Source: Rothia halotolerans (GTDB lineage Bacteria > Actinomycetota > Actinomycetes > Actinomycetales > Micrococcaceae). Taken from it: a DNA stretch of 64,000 nucleotides. A program made the translations under genes and the position numbers. Numbering within the stretch: the first letter of the stretch is position 1; every line of letters starts with the position of its first letter. The notes under the pieces are model-generated. The model was given only the letters and a program-made list of their open reading frames with translations, did not search any database and was not told the origin of the DNA. Below, piece by piece: positions 1 through 7,784 of the stretch. The stretch covers positions 186,001 through 250,000 of the forward strand of contig NZ_NOIU01000004.1 of assembly GCF_004136635.1 (NCBI RefSeq), written 5' to 3'.

Positions 1-168
1 CGTCCCCGCGACCGTATCCGAGGCCCCCTCTCCCTCGGGGAAGGAGAGGGGGCGGACCCCCGACTTCCCGGCCAGGAGCGCCTCCCACGTGGTGGCGGCG
101 TCGCCTCCCAGGGGCGTGACCGCCCCGATGCCCGTGACCACTGCCTTGCTGCCCAGTCCCATTCTCAT
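1..168 (-). CDS. fabF: beta-ketoacyl-ACP synthase II-like protein, N-terminal part (partial)
   Basis: The reverse strand translates into the start of a thiolase-fold ketoacyl synthase, cut by the left window edge after about 56 residues. The visible part has the FabF pattern KAVVTGIGAVTPLGG followed by TWEALLAGKSGV, as in E. coli FabF (VVVTGLGMLSPVG, TWKALLAGQSGI). FabF condenses malonyl-ACP with acyl-ACP in fatty-acid elongation; a polyketide-type ketosynthase cannot be excluded because the catalytic Cys-His-His lies outside the window. Two in-frame ATGs (168 and 162) are possible starts. The gene is divergent from a TetR regulator, with paired operators between them, so it is probably the main target of that regulator. 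Confidence 0.8.
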   Translation of the reverse strand, partial: MRMGLGSKAVVTGIGAVTPLGGDAATTWEALLAGKSGVRPLSFPEGEGASDTVAGT

Positions 169-176
169 CCCCGTTC

Positions 177-218
177 TTGTATGCCATACAACTCTGCGTC
201 GTTTTGTATGCTATACAA
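177..218. promoter_or_regulatory. Two TetR-type operators between divergent fabF-like and tetR genes
   Basis: TTGTATGCCATACAA (177-191) is a perfect 7-1-7 inverted repeat. TTGTATGCTATACAA (204-218) is the same site with one mismatch. The centres are 27 bp apart. The second site ends 8 bp before the likely GTG start of the regulator, so binding should block both divergent promoters. The arrangement is typical of an autoregulated TetR repressor. A further half-site TTGTATGCC lies at 1057-1065, upstream of the formaldehyde dehydrogenase gene. Confidence 0.8.
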
Positions 219-225
219 TCGGAGC

Positions 226-834
226 GTGAAACAGAAGCCTGGCGAGCAGCGCGCAGCCCCCGAGCCGGTCCTGGATCGCGGGCGCACCACCCGGCGGCGC
301 ATCATGGAGGCCGCCGCCCGCCTGTGCGTGGAGCGGCCGGGGCGGGAGCTGAGCGTAGCGGAGATCGCCCGCGCGGCCGGCGTCTTCCCGAACCAGATCA
401 CCTACTACTTCGGCTCCAAGGACTCGCTGCTCGTGCACGCGGCCTTCCTCGCGCTGCTCCACGACACCCGGCGCATCGAGAGAATGGGGGCCGGGGCGCC
501 TGACGCCGAGGCTTTCCGGCGGCGGATCGCGCGCGGGGTGCTCTCCCTCTCCTCGCTGCCCCCGGTCGCCCGGGCGCTCGCGGCAGGCATCTCGCGGGCG
601 GAGCTCGCCCCCGTGGTGGACACGCACGTGCATCTGCTGTTCCGCCAGTCCGAGCGGTACCTCCGGCGGCTGCTCGAGAGCCGCGGGTGGATCCTCGACC
701 GGTCCCTCGAGCTGGAGGTGAAGACCTTCTGGAGCGCCGCCCTCGGAGCCGCGCTGCTCTCCCGGGCCGGCGTGCAGGGCACTGGGGCCGACGTCGATCT
801 GGCGGGGACGCTGACCGTTCGCGACGGAAGCTGA
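226..834 (+). CDS. TetR/AcrR family transcriptional regulator
   Basis: A 202-residue repressor-type protein with an N-terminal TetR helix-turn-helix at about residues 22-68 (RRRIMEAAARLC, then ELSVAEIARAAGV and ITYYFGSKDSLL) and an all-helical C-terminal ligand or dimer domain. The GTG at 226 is chosen because an upstream ATG at 181 would place the start codon inside the first operator. No good Shine-Dalgarno is placed for it, so the mRNA may be leaderless. It is divergent from a FabF-like gene, which suggests control of fatty-acid or polyketide synthesis. The ligand is unknown. Its last codons already lie in the 20-bp repeat that continues downstream. Confidence 0.8.
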   Translation: MKQKPGEQRAAPEPVLDRGRTTRRRIMEAAARLCVERPGRELSVAEIARAAGVFPNQITYYFGSKDSLLVHAAFLALLHDTRRIERMGAGAPDAEAFRRRIARGVLSLSSLPPVARALAAGISRAELAPVVDTHVHLLFRQSERYLRRLLESRGWILDRSLELEVKTFWSAALGAALLSRAGVQGTGADVDLAGTLTVRDGS

Positions 835-980
835 ACGGCCGGGATGGCGACTGGCTGTCTGGGGTTGGCGCTGACTGTCCGCGATGGATGCTGACAGATC
901 GGGGCGTACGCCGGCCGTCCGCGATGGAAGCTGGCGGGTCGCGACGGACGCTGCCAGGTCGGGGCTGACGCAGCCCCCGT
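801..980. repeat. Degenerate 20-bp tandem repeat, nine phased units
   Basis: Units start exactly every 20 bp at 801, 821, 841, 861, 881, 901, 921, 941 and 961, with an approximate consensus GCGAYGGACGCTGACNGGTC. The best pairs (821 and 881; 921 and 941) differ at only a few positions. The array begins inside the end of the tetR gene and fills most of the 250-bp gap before the next gene. A 20-bp period is not a multiple of three, so it is not a protein repeat. It is read here as an old minisatellite. Confidence 0.75.
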
Positions 981-1085
981 GACGAGGCGGGACTCTTCTG
1001 GCGCTAGTGACCGGCGCGATTTTGTGACATAGACTACAGAAACTCGGCATCCAGCGTTGTATGCCGGACGACAAGGAGGTCACCC

Positions 1086-2306
1086 ATGTCCGATAACCGC
1101 GCCGTCGCCTATCAGGGTCCCGGCAGGGTCGAGGTCATCGACACCAGCTACCCCACCTTCGAGCTCAAGGACGGTCCGGGAGTCCATCCCGCCAACGTGG
1201 GGCGCAAGCTTCCCCATGCGGCCATCCTCAAGGTGGTCACCACCAACATCTGCGGCTCCGACCAGCACATGGTCCGGGGCCGCACGACTGCTCCCGAGGG
1301 ACTCGTCCTCGGCCACGAGATCACCGGCGAGGTGGTCGAGACCGGCCCCGGTGTCGAGTTCATCCAGAAGGGCGACATCGTCTCCGTCCCCTTCAACATC
1401 TCCTGCGGGCGCTGTGTCAACTGCAAGAAGCAGCGCACGGAGATCTGCCTGAACGTCAACCCGGACCGGCCGGGCAGCGCCTACGGCTACGTGGACATGG
1501 GCGGGTGGGTCGGCGGCCAGGCCGAGTACGCGCTGGTGCCCTACGCCGACTGGAACCTCCTGAAGTTCCCCGACCGGGACCAGGCCCTGGAGAAGATCCT
1601 GGACCTGACGATGCTCTCGGACATCTTCCCCACGGGCTTCCACGGCGCCGTGACCGCCGGTGTCGGGCCGGGCTCCTCGGTCTACGTCGCCGGCGCCGGG
1701 CCGGTGGGCACCGCGGCGGCGGTCGGCGCCCAGCTGCTGGGCGCTGCCGTGGTCATCGTGGCGGACATGAACGCGGACCGGCTCGCCAACGCCCGGAAGT
1801 TCGGGTGCGAGACGATCGACGTGTCCGAGGAGGACCCCCGCGAGGGCATCGCCCGGATCCTCGGACGCGAGGAGGTCGACGCCGGCATCGACGCCGTGGG
1901 ATTCGAGGCCAAGGCCCACGGGCACGACGCCCCGGAGGCCCCTGCGGCCGTGCTCAACACGCTCATGGACATCACGGAGGCCGGCGGCGCGCTCGGGATC
2001 CCCGGCCTGTACGTCACGGAGGATCCCGGCGGTGTCGACGCGGCGGCTCAGCGGGGCTCGCTCTCGCTGCGCCTCGGTCTCGGCTGGGCCAAGGCGCTGT
2101 CCTTCAGCACCGGCCAGTGCCCGGTCATGAAGTACAACCGGCAGCTCATGGAGGCCATCCTGAGCGAGAAGGTGCACATCGCCGACGCCGTCCACGCGAC
2201 CCCCATCTCCCTGGACGACGCTCCCCGCGGCTACGCCGAGTTCGACGCCGGCGTGGCCGAGAAGTTCGTCATCGACCCGCACAACACCACGGGGAAGGTC
2301 GGCTGA
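1086..2306 (+). CDS. fdhA: Glutathione-independent formaldehyde dehydrogenase (zinc alcohol dehydrogenase family)
   Basis: A 406-residue NAD-dependent zinc dehydrogenase resembling Pseudomonas putida formaldehyde dehydrogenase (about 398 residues), which oxidises formaldehyde to formate without glutathione. Visible features are the catalytic zinc region NICGSDQH (Cys56) and GHEITGEV (His77), the structural zinc cysteines C107, C110, C113 and C121, and a Rossmann segment AGAGPVGTAAA near residue 200. The start is set by a strong Shine-Dalgarno, AAGGAGGT, 5 nt upstream. It stands alone between the repeat region and a convergent Hsp31-like gene, and an imperfect TTGTATG half-site lies just upstream. 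It may act on other aldehydes or as a dismutase. Confidence 0.88.
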   Translation: MSDNRAVAYQGPGRVEVIDTSYPTFELKDGPGVHPANVGRKLPHAAILKVVTTNICGSDQHMVRGRTTAPEGLVLGHEITGEVVETGPGVEFIQKGDIVSVPFNISCGRCVNCKKQRTEICLNVNPDRPGSAYGYVDMGGWVGGQAEYALVPYADWNLLKFPDRDQALEKILDLTMLSDIFPTGFHGAVTAGVGPGSSVYVAGAGPVGTAAAVGAQLLGAAVVIVADMNADRLANARKFGCETIDVSEEDPREGIARILGREEVDAGIDAVGFEAKAHGHDAPEAPAAVLNTLMDITEAGGALGIPGLYVTEDPGGVDAAAQRGSLSLRLGLGWAKALSFSTGQCPVMKYNRQLMEAILSEKVHIADAVHATPISLDDAPRGYAEFDAGVAEKFVIDPHNTTGKVG

Positions 2307-2336
2307 GCCGATCCCGCCTGCGCGCGGGCCCGGAAG

Positions 2337-2377
2337 GGAGGGGCGCCGACGCCGCAGCGGCTGATCGACGCCCCTCC
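2337..2377. terminator. Hairpin between convergent fdhA and Hsp31-like genes
   Basis: GGAGGGGCG (2337-2345) pairs with CGCCCCTCC (2369-2377) around a GC-rich inner stem. There is no T tract, as is usual in this genome. Its location between two converging genes suggests a bidirectional terminator. Confidence 0.6.
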
Positions 2378-2459
2378 TGCTGTCCCGGGCTGGGCGGCCA
2401 CCGGGCCGCCGAGATCCCACGTCCCATCGCGTCCGAGTTCCCTCCGGGGCGCGGACGCC

Positions 2460-3164
2460 TCACTTCCCGCCGAAGTCCTCCAGGATCTTCTCCGCCAGGG
2501 CGTCGGCGGACTGCGGGTTCTGCCCGGTGTACAGGGCGCCGTCGCCCACCACGAAGGGGCGCAGCGGCAGCTTCCCCTTCTCGTAGGCGACGCCGGCCTC
2601 CTCCAGGGCGTCCTGGAGGTACCACTTGGCCTTCCAACCGAAGGCGTTCAGCCGCTCCTCGACGTTGGACAGGCCGGTCATCCGCCTCCCCGCGAAGGGG
2701 TTCGCGCCGTCCTCACCCTGCGCGGCCAGGATGGCCACGGGCGCGTGGCAGAGCAGGGCCAGCGGCCGCCCCGAGGCCAGGCGCCGGGTGAGCAGGGCTC
2801 CGGAGACCGGGTCGAAGGCGAGGTCCTCCATGGGGCCGTGCCCGCCGGGGTAGAAGACCAGGTCGTACTCGGCCTCGTCCACCTCGTCCAGGGGGACGGG
2901 GCGGTCCAGGGCGTCCTGGATCGAGTCGATGTAGGCGCGGATCTCCTTGCGTCGCTTGGGCAGCCCGCCGGCGACCCCGAGGCTGAGCTCGTCCAGGGTC
3001 GGGGCGACGCCGCCCGGCGTCGAGATCGTGATCTCCCAGCCGGCCTCGGCGAAGAGGCGGTGGGGCTCGGCGAGCTCCTCGGCCCAGTAGCCTGTGGGAT
3101 GGACGCTTCCGTCCTTGAGCGTCCAGCCGTTCGCGGCGGTGACGACGAACAGTGCCTTGGTCAT
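2460..3164 (-). CDS. DJ-1/PfpI superfamily protein, Hsp31/glyoxalase III-like
   Basis: A 234-residue class I glutamine-amidotransferase-fold protein. The nucleophile elbow LLCHAP (Cys139-His140) and the early acidic segment GYWAEELAEP (Glu29/Glu30) match the Hsp31-type glyoxalases that convert methylglyoxal to lactate without glutathione and protect proteins under stress. Length and ordering match the bacterial type-1 glutamine-amidotransferase-domain subgroup. It is divergent from the tetR gene at 3273, and the shared gap contains the 13-bp motif also found before the downstream operon, so it probably belongs to the same regulon. Chaperone or deglycase activity is an alternative. Confidence 0.82.
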   Translation of the reverse strand: MTKALFVVTAANGWTLKDGSVHPTGYWAEELAEPHRLFAEAGWEITISTPGGVAPTLDELSLGVAGGLPKRRKEIRAYIDSIQDALDRPVPLDEVDEAEYDLVFYPGGHGPMEDLAFDPVSGALLTRRLASGRPLALLCHAPVAILAAQGEDGANPFAGRRMTGLSNVEERLNAFGWKAKWYLQDALEEAGVAYEKGKLPLRPFVVGDGALYTGQNPQSADALAEKILEDFGGK

Positions 3165-3243
3165 GGCCTGCCCCTTCCGTGAGGTTCGTTCCTCACACTG
3201 TGCGGAGGCGGTTCCCGTCTCCGTCGTGGTCCACTAATGTATT

Positions 3244-3256
3244 CACTGTAAACTTT
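3244..3256. promoter_or_regulatory. Copy 1 of the CRCTGYNAACTTY motif (divergent tetR / Hsp31-like promoter region)
   Basis: CACTGTAAACTTT lies 16 bp before the tetR start at 3273. The same pattern recurs at 3937-3949 and 7721-7733. It is a candidate operator for the neighbouring TetR protein. The function is inferred from its repetition only. Confidence 0.5.
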
Positions 3257-3272
3257 AGAGCGAGGAGCCTCC

Positions 3273-3869
3273 ATGTCAACGGCCGATTCCCCCCGAGCGC
3301 ACCACCACGGCAACCTGCGCGCCGCGCTCATCGACGCCGGGATCGGGATGCTGGAGGCCGGAGCCCCCTTCTCGCTGAGGGCCGTGGCGCGGGAGGTCGG
3401 GGTCTCGCAGACCGCGCCGTACCGTCACTTCCCCGACAAGCAGCGCCTCGAGGCGGCCATGGCGACGCGGGGGTTCCGCGACCTCCAGTCCCGGCTCGAG
3501 GTCGTCATCGGGCGTCAGGGAGGCAGCCGCACACCCTTGGCCGATCTGGCCCTGGCGTACGTCCGGTACGCCGTCGGCTCCCCGGCGCTCTACCGGCTGA
3601 TGTTCGGCCAGCCGTGCGGGGACGACGACGAGCGGCTGAGCGCCTCGGCGGAGGTCTTCGGCCTGATCGAGCAGGTGGTCGCCAGCGGCTACCCCGGCGC
3701 CGACCCCCACGGCCTGGCCACCGCGGGGTGGGCGCTGGCGCACGGCCTGGCCTCGCTGCACCTGGACGGCAAGCTGCTCGGCACCGGCGACGCCGGGCTC
3801 GACGCCCGGGTCCGGGGTGCCTTCGCCGCCCTCCTCGCCGCCGGGCAGTCTGCCTCGTCGTCGAGCTGA
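3273..3869 (+). CDS. TetR/AcrR family regulator with WHG-type C-terminal domain
   Basis: A 198-residue regulator. The helix-turn-helix covers about residues 14-60 (FSLRAVAREVGVSQTAPYRHFPDKQRL, written here in parts: SLRAVAREVGVS and APYRHFPDK). The C-terminal part has the LALAYVRYAVGSPALYRLMFG pattern (AYVRYAVGSPALY then RLMF) seen in WHG-domain TetR proteins. A GAGGAG Shine-Dalgarno precedes the ATG. The protein sits between a divergent Hsp31-like gene and a co-directional four-gene metabolic operon, and the same 13-bp motif precedes all these units. It is therefore the best candidate for their local repressor. The effector is unknown. Confidence 0.82.
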   Translation: MSTADSPRAHHHGNLRAALIDAGIGMLEAGAPFSLRAVAREVGVSQTAPYRHFPDKQRLEAAMATRGFRDLQSRLEVVIGRQGGSRTPLADLALAYVRYAVGSPALYRLMFGQPCGDDDERLSASAEVFGLIEQVVASGYPGADPHGLATAGWALAHGLASLHLDGKLLGTGDAGLDARVRGAFAALLAAGQSASSSS

Positions 3870-3932
3870 CCGCCGCTCGCGTCTGCCCTGAATCCGTCAT
3901 GGGACCGTCTGAAGGCGGATCCCACCCCGCTG

Positions 3933-3962
3933 TTGACGCTGTCAACTTCGCAGGTTTACACT
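3933..3962 (+). promoter_or_regulatory. Promoter with overlapping palindrome upstream of the ADC-family operon
   Basis: TTGACG (3933-3938) and TACACT (3957-3962) are separated by 18 bp, a good sigma-70-type promoter. The -35 box is part of the perfect palindrome TTGACGCTGTCAA (3933-3945), which also contains copy 2 of the shared 13-bp motif. A repressor bound here would cover the -35 element. Confidence 0.6.
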
Positions 3963-4002
3963 GAACACATCAAGCAGTGAACGATGAGGGGAAGTGCCGA
4001 TC

Positions 4003-4947
4003 ATGACGCAGAACCAGACCCCGGCTCAGACCTCGCCCCAGGCCCCGGCCTCGTCCCGGACCGTGGACGTGACCCTGGGCGAGCGGACCGTCAGCGTCCC
4101 GCGGGGCGGCCTCTTCGACCGCTACCGCATGCAGGCCGACCTGGACGAGGTGGCCCGGGACCCGCGCGTGGAGAGCGTGGACTTCTTCCGGGACCAGCCC
4201 AAGACGGAGGTCCGGTCCCGGGTCGGCCCCACCTTCATCCCGAACTTCTACTACGCGATGTCGAATGCGCGGCTGACCCTGCTGGCGCCGACCAAGGCCC
4301 TGCGCGCCCGCCTGCCCCGGCAGCTGGATCCCCTGGAGATCACCCCGGGCCTCGGCCTGGCCTCGCTGATGCTCTTCCGGTACGACGTCGCCGACATCGA
4401 CTTCTACACCGAGGCCGCGGTGGGCATCGCCGTGCGGCCCCCGCGCCACGGCCGTCTCGGCGCCGTGGACACCCTGGCCGCGCTGAAGAACGGCCACCTC
4501 GACTCCTACGTGCTCTCCCTGCCGGTGAACACCGAGATCGCCCAGGTCCGCGGCCATGACGGCTACGGCTTCCCCAAGTGGGTGACGGACATCGACGTCG
4601 AGATCGACTCCCGCGGCGTCCACGGCCGCATCGCCGACGACGCCGGCGGCACCGACCTCGAGCTCAGCGCCCCGACGCCGGCCCAGAAGCGGCGCCGCAG
4701 CGGCAGCGCGGTCTCCTCGCTCACCTCCTACACCCGCTTCGACGGCGGCTGGCACTCGACCTTCAACCAGACCAACGCGCTGGCCTCCGGCTCCGCGGCG
4801 CTGCCCCGCGGCGTCGAGCTGACGCTGGGGGAGGGCAGGGTCTCGGAGGACCTCCGCTCGCTGAAGCCCATCCGCCACCTCACCTTCGACGTCATGACCT
4901 CCGGGCAGGCCGCCCTGCACATGCCGACCGTGATCTCGATCGACTGA
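4003..4947 (+). CDS. Acetoacetate decarboxylase superfamily protein
   Basis: A 314-residue protein of the ADC fold. The conserved GFPKWV segment near the middle (Lys192) corresponds to the Schiff-base lysine region of acetoacetate decarboxylase, and RVGPTFIPNFYYAMS and the N-terminal Arg/Glu-rich part fit the superfamily. Many ADC relatives do not decarboxylate acetoacetate but act as aldolase-dehydratases or lactonases on other keto acids, so the reaction is not assigned. The ATG at 4003 is preferred over a GTG at 3994 because of spacing to AGGGGA (3987-3992). It is the first gene of an operon with an aldehyde dehydrogenase, an NAD(P)-binding protein and an esterase. Confidence 0.75.
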   Translation: MTQNQTPAQTSPQAPASSRTVDVTLGERTVSVPRGGLFDRYRMQADLDEVARDPRVESVDFFRDQPKTEVRSRVGPTFIPNFYYAMSNARLTLLAPTKALRARLPRQLDPLEITPGLGLASLMLFRYDVADIDFYTEAAVGIAVRPPRHGRLGAVDTLAALKNGHLDSYVLSLPVNTEIAQVRGHDGYGFPKWVTDIDVEIDSRGVHGRIADDAGGTDLELSAPTPAQKRRRSGSAVSSLTSYTRFDGGWHSTFNQTNALASGSAALPRGVELTLGEGRVSEDLRSLKPIRHLTFDVMTSGQAALHMPTVISID

Positions 4948-5112
4948 TCCCGCTGGTCCGCCCGGACCCGCCCGGGCCGCCCCGCAGGCCGCCGGATGGC
5001 ACGATCCCGACGGGCCGCCGCACCGCTCGGACCCCCCGCCAGGAGGGCCCCGGCCTTTTCCGAAACCCCACCCGATATCCGACGTCGGCCCACCGACAGG
5101 AGAGCAGCAACC

Positions 5113-6693
5113 ATGAACGAGACCGCCGAGAACCAGCGCATCTCCCCGCACGTCGACGCCGGGACGCTGCGGCGCCTGACCCGCCGCGTGCTGGTCGCGG
5201 ACCCCGGCTCCGAGCAGGAGGTCCTCAACGCGATGACCGGCGAGGCGCTGGGCACCGTGCCCCGCGGCACCGCCGAGGACGTGCGGGCCGCCGCCGAGCG
5301 CGGCCGCGGCGTCCAGAGGACCTGGGCGGCCCGGCCGATCAGAGAGCGCGCCGCCGTGCTGCTGCGCTTCCACGACCTCGTGCTCGAGCGCCAGGAGGAG
5401 GTCCTGGACCTCATCCAGCTCGAGAACGGCAAGGCGCGGCGCCACGCCTTCGAGGAGATCATGGACGTGGCCCTCAACGCCCGGTACTACGCCCACACGG
5501 CGGAGCGGCACCTGAAGCCCAAGCGGCGCCAGGGCGCGCAGCCCGGGCTCACGCGAGTCTGGGAGCTGCACCACCCGAAGGGCCTCATCGGCATCATCTC
5601 CCCGTGGAACTACCCGCTGACCCTGGGCATCAGCGATGCGCTGCCGGCCCTCGTCGCGGGCAACGCGGTGCTCTCCCACCCCTCGGCGCAGACGCCGTAC
5701 TCGGCGCTGTGGGCCGTGGACCTGCTCAAGGAGGCCGGCATGCCGCAGGGCCTGGTCCAGGTCGTCACCGGCTCGGGGTCCGAGCTGGGGACGCCGATCA
5801 TCGAGAACTCCGACTTCCTGATGTTCACCGGCTCCACCGCCGTCGGGAGGAAGGTCGCCGCGCAGGCCGGCGAGCGGCTCATCGAGAGCTCGATGGAGCT
5901 CGGCGGGAAGAACGCCCTGCTGGTGCTCGAGGACGCCGACGTCGAGAAGGCCGTCAGCGGCGCCGTGCGCGCCAGCTTCTCCAACACCGGCCAGCTGTGC
6001 ATCTCCATGGAGCGCATCTACGTCCCGGAGCGGCTGTGGGACGGGTTCGTCTCGAGGTTCGTCTCCGCGGCCGAGGGGCTGAGGCTCTCGGCGGAGATCG
6101 GCTACGGAGCCGAGACGGGCTCCCTGGTCTCGCGGAAGCAGCTGGACACGGTGGTCCGGCACGTCGAGGACGCCGTGTCCAAGGGCGCGCGGGTCCTGGC
6201 CGGGGGACGGGCGCGGCCCGAGATCGGCCCCTTCTTCCACGAGCCGACCGTGCTCGCCGACGTCGACGAGTCCATGGAGGTCTACGCCCACGAGACCTTC
6301 GGCCCGGTGGTCTCCCTGTACCGCGTGGCCGACGAGGACGAGGCGGTGTCGCGGGCCAACGACAGCGAGTACGGGCTGAACTTCAGCGTCTGGACCTCCG
6401 ACGAGGCCCACGGCCGGCGGGTCGCGGCCCGGCTCGAGGCCGGCACCGTGAACGTCAACGACGCCTACGCCGCGGCCTGGGGATCCGTCGACGCCCCGAT
6501 GGGCGGGATGAAGGCCTCGGGGCTGGGGCGCCGCCACGGCGAGCACGGCATCCTGAAGTACACCGAGGCGCAGACCATCGCCGTCGAGCGGGGGATCCCG
6601 GCGGGCAATCCCGACGGCGTGCCCCCTCGGGCGTATGCCCGGGCCTTCACCCTGGGGCTGAAGGTCCTCAAGAGGGTCCCCGGCATCAAATAG
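5113..6693 (+). CDS. gabD2: Succinate-semialdehyde dehydrogenase-type aldehyde dehydrogenase
   Basis: A 526-residue aldehyde dehydrogenase very similar in layout to mycobacterial GabD2. The general base Glu262 sits in MELGGKN and the catalytic cysteine Cys296 in NTGQLCISMERIYV; ISPWNYP and MFTGSTAVG are also present. An oddity is HPSAQTPYS at about 189-197: the family normally has KPS or KPD here, and that lysine contacts the cofactor ribose, so the Lys-to-His change may alter NAD/NADP preference. The ATG at 5113 has AGGAGAG upstream. It is second in the ADC-like operon, with a 165-bp gap, and presumably oxidises an aldehyde made by its neighbours. Confidence 0.85.
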   Translation: MNETAENQRISPHVDAGTLRRLTRRVLVADPGSEQEVLNAMTGEALGTVPRGTAEDVRAAAERGRGVQRTWAARPIRERAAVLLRFHDLVLERQEEVLDLIQLENGKARRHAFEEIMDVALNARYYAHTAERHLKPKRRQGAQPGLTRVWELHHPKGLIGIISPWNYPLTLGISDALPALVAGNAVLSHPSAQTPYSALWAVDLLKEAGMPQGLVQVVTGSGSELGTPIIENSDFLMFTGSTAVGRKVAAQAGERLIESSMELGGKNALLVLEDADVEKAVSGAVRASFSNTGQLCISMERIYVPERLWDGFVSRFVSAAEGLRLSAEIGYGAETGSLVSRKQLDTVVRHVEDAVSKGARVLAGGRARPEIGPFFHEPTVLADVDESMEVYAHETFGPVVSLYRVADEDEAVSRANDSEYGLNFSVWTSDEAHGRRVAARLEAGTVNVNDAYAAAWGSVDAPMGGMKASGLGRRHGEHGILKYTEAQTIAVERGIPAGNPDGVPPRAYARAFTLGLKVLKRVPGIK

Positions 6694-6781
6694 CGCAGGC
6701 GGCGCGCGTCCCGGAAGCGGGCGCATACGCGGAGACACCGAATACAGCCATACACAGCTGCAGACTGAAGGAGAGAACGAT

Positions 6782-7720
6782 ATGCAGACGATTCTCGGAG
6801 CGGGCGGGCCCATCGCGGAGGAGCTGGCCCGGGAGCTGCACCGCGGCTTCACCCAGGACATCCGGCTGGTCAGCCGGCACCCGAAGAAGGTCAACGATAC
6901 CGACGAGCTGTTCGAGGCCGACCTCACCGACGCCGAGGCGACCTCCCGCGCCGTCGAGGGGAGCGACGTCGTGTACCTGACCGTGGGGCTGCCCATGGAC
7001 TCCCAGCTGTGGGAGGAGAAGTTCCCGGCGATGATGCGCAACACGATCGACGCGGCGAAGCGGCACGGCGCCAAGCTCGTGTTCTTCGACAACACCTACA
7101 TGTACCCCGGCACGCCCGAGCGGCAGACCGAGTCGACGCGCTTCGAGCCCAACGGCCGCAAGGGCAGGGTCCGGGCCCAGCTGGCCGAGATGCTGCTGCG
7201 GGAGATGGAGGCCGGGGAGGTGGAGGCCCTCATCGGCCGCGCCCCCGAGTTCTACGGCCCCGGCAAGACCAAGAGCTGGAGCAACTCGCTCGTCTTCGAC
7301 CGGATCAGGGCGGGCAAGCGTCCCTTCGTACCGGTCAGCGCGAGGACCGTGCGCTCCCTGATCTGGACCCCGGACGCCAGCCGTGCGCTGGCCCTGCTGG
7401 GGAACACCCCCGACGCCTACGGCCAGACCTGGCACCTGCCCATCGACCAGGACCGGCTCACCTACCGGGAGATGGTCCAGATCGCCTCCGGGGCGACGGG
7501 GCGGAGGATCGGCTACACGGTGCTGCCGATGCTCGCCTTCACCCTGGGCAGCCGCTTCGTCCCGGCCATGGCGGAGGCGAGGGAGCTGCTCCCGCGGTAC
7601 CGCGGCGACAACGTCTTCGACACCTCCAAGTTCGCCACCCGCTTCCCCGGCTTCAGGGTCACCGGCTACCGGGAGGGCATCGGCCAGATCGTGGGGAACT
7701 CCCAGCCGCAGAAGGGTTGA
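6782..7720 (+). CDS. NAD(P)-dependent epimerase/dehydrogenase-like protein
   Basis: A 312-residue atypical short-chain dehydrogenase/epimerase. The N-terminus TILGAGGPIAEELA is a nucleotide-binding glycine motif, followed by a beta-strand pattern FEADLTDAEA and VVYLTVGLP. The segment FFDNTYMYPG replaces the usual SDR catalytic stretch, so it may be a dehydrogenase, an epimerase or a regulatory NmrA-like protein. AAGGAGAG sits just before the ATG. It is third in the operon, 88 bp after the aldehyde dehydrogenase. The substrate cannot be told from sequence. Confidence 0.7.
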   Translation: MQTILGAGGPIAEELARELHRGFTQDIRLVSRHPKKVNDTDELFEADLTDAEATSRAVEGSDVVYLTVGLPMDSQLWEEKFPAMMRNTIDAAKRHGAKLVFFDNTYMYPGTPERQTESTRFEPNGRKGRVRAQLAEMLLREMEAGEVEALIGRAPEFYGPGKTKSWSNSLVFDRIRAGKRPFVPVSARTVRSLIWTPDASRALALLGNTPDAYGQTWHLPIDQDRLTYREMVQIASGATGRRIGYTVLPMLAFTLGSRFVPAMAEARELLPRYRGDNVFDTSKFATRFPGFRVTGYREGIGQIVGNSQPQKG

Positions 7721-7746
7721 CGCTGCTAACTTCACCCTGCGATGCT
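7717..7746 (+). promoter_or_regulatory. Internal promoter/operator before the esterase gene (motif copy 3)
   Basis: TTGACG (7717-7722) begins immediately before the stop codon of the preceding gene, and GATGCT follows after 18 bp as a weak -10. The stretch 7716-7733 matches 16 of 18 positions of 3932-3949, including the shared motif CGCTGCTAACTTC at 7721-7733. It is probably a second regulated promoter for the last gene of the operon. Confidence 0.5.
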
Positions 7747-7784
7747 CAAACCACGCTGAATCGACGCGTCGAGAAAGGACTGTC

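Noticed and set aside
801-980. 20-bp repeat as a CRISPR array or protein repeat
   Set aside because: There are no spacers, the units are too diverged, and 20 bp is not a multiple of three.
211-1083. A 290-codon minus-strand frame opposite tetR
   Set aside because: It overlaps a convincing TetR gene, and its repeated end only reflects the 20-bp DNA repeat.
3970-7095. A 1041-codon minus-strand frame across the ADC-like operon
   Set aside because: It is antisense to clear enzymes and rich in Gly/Arg/His without family motifs; a shadow frame.
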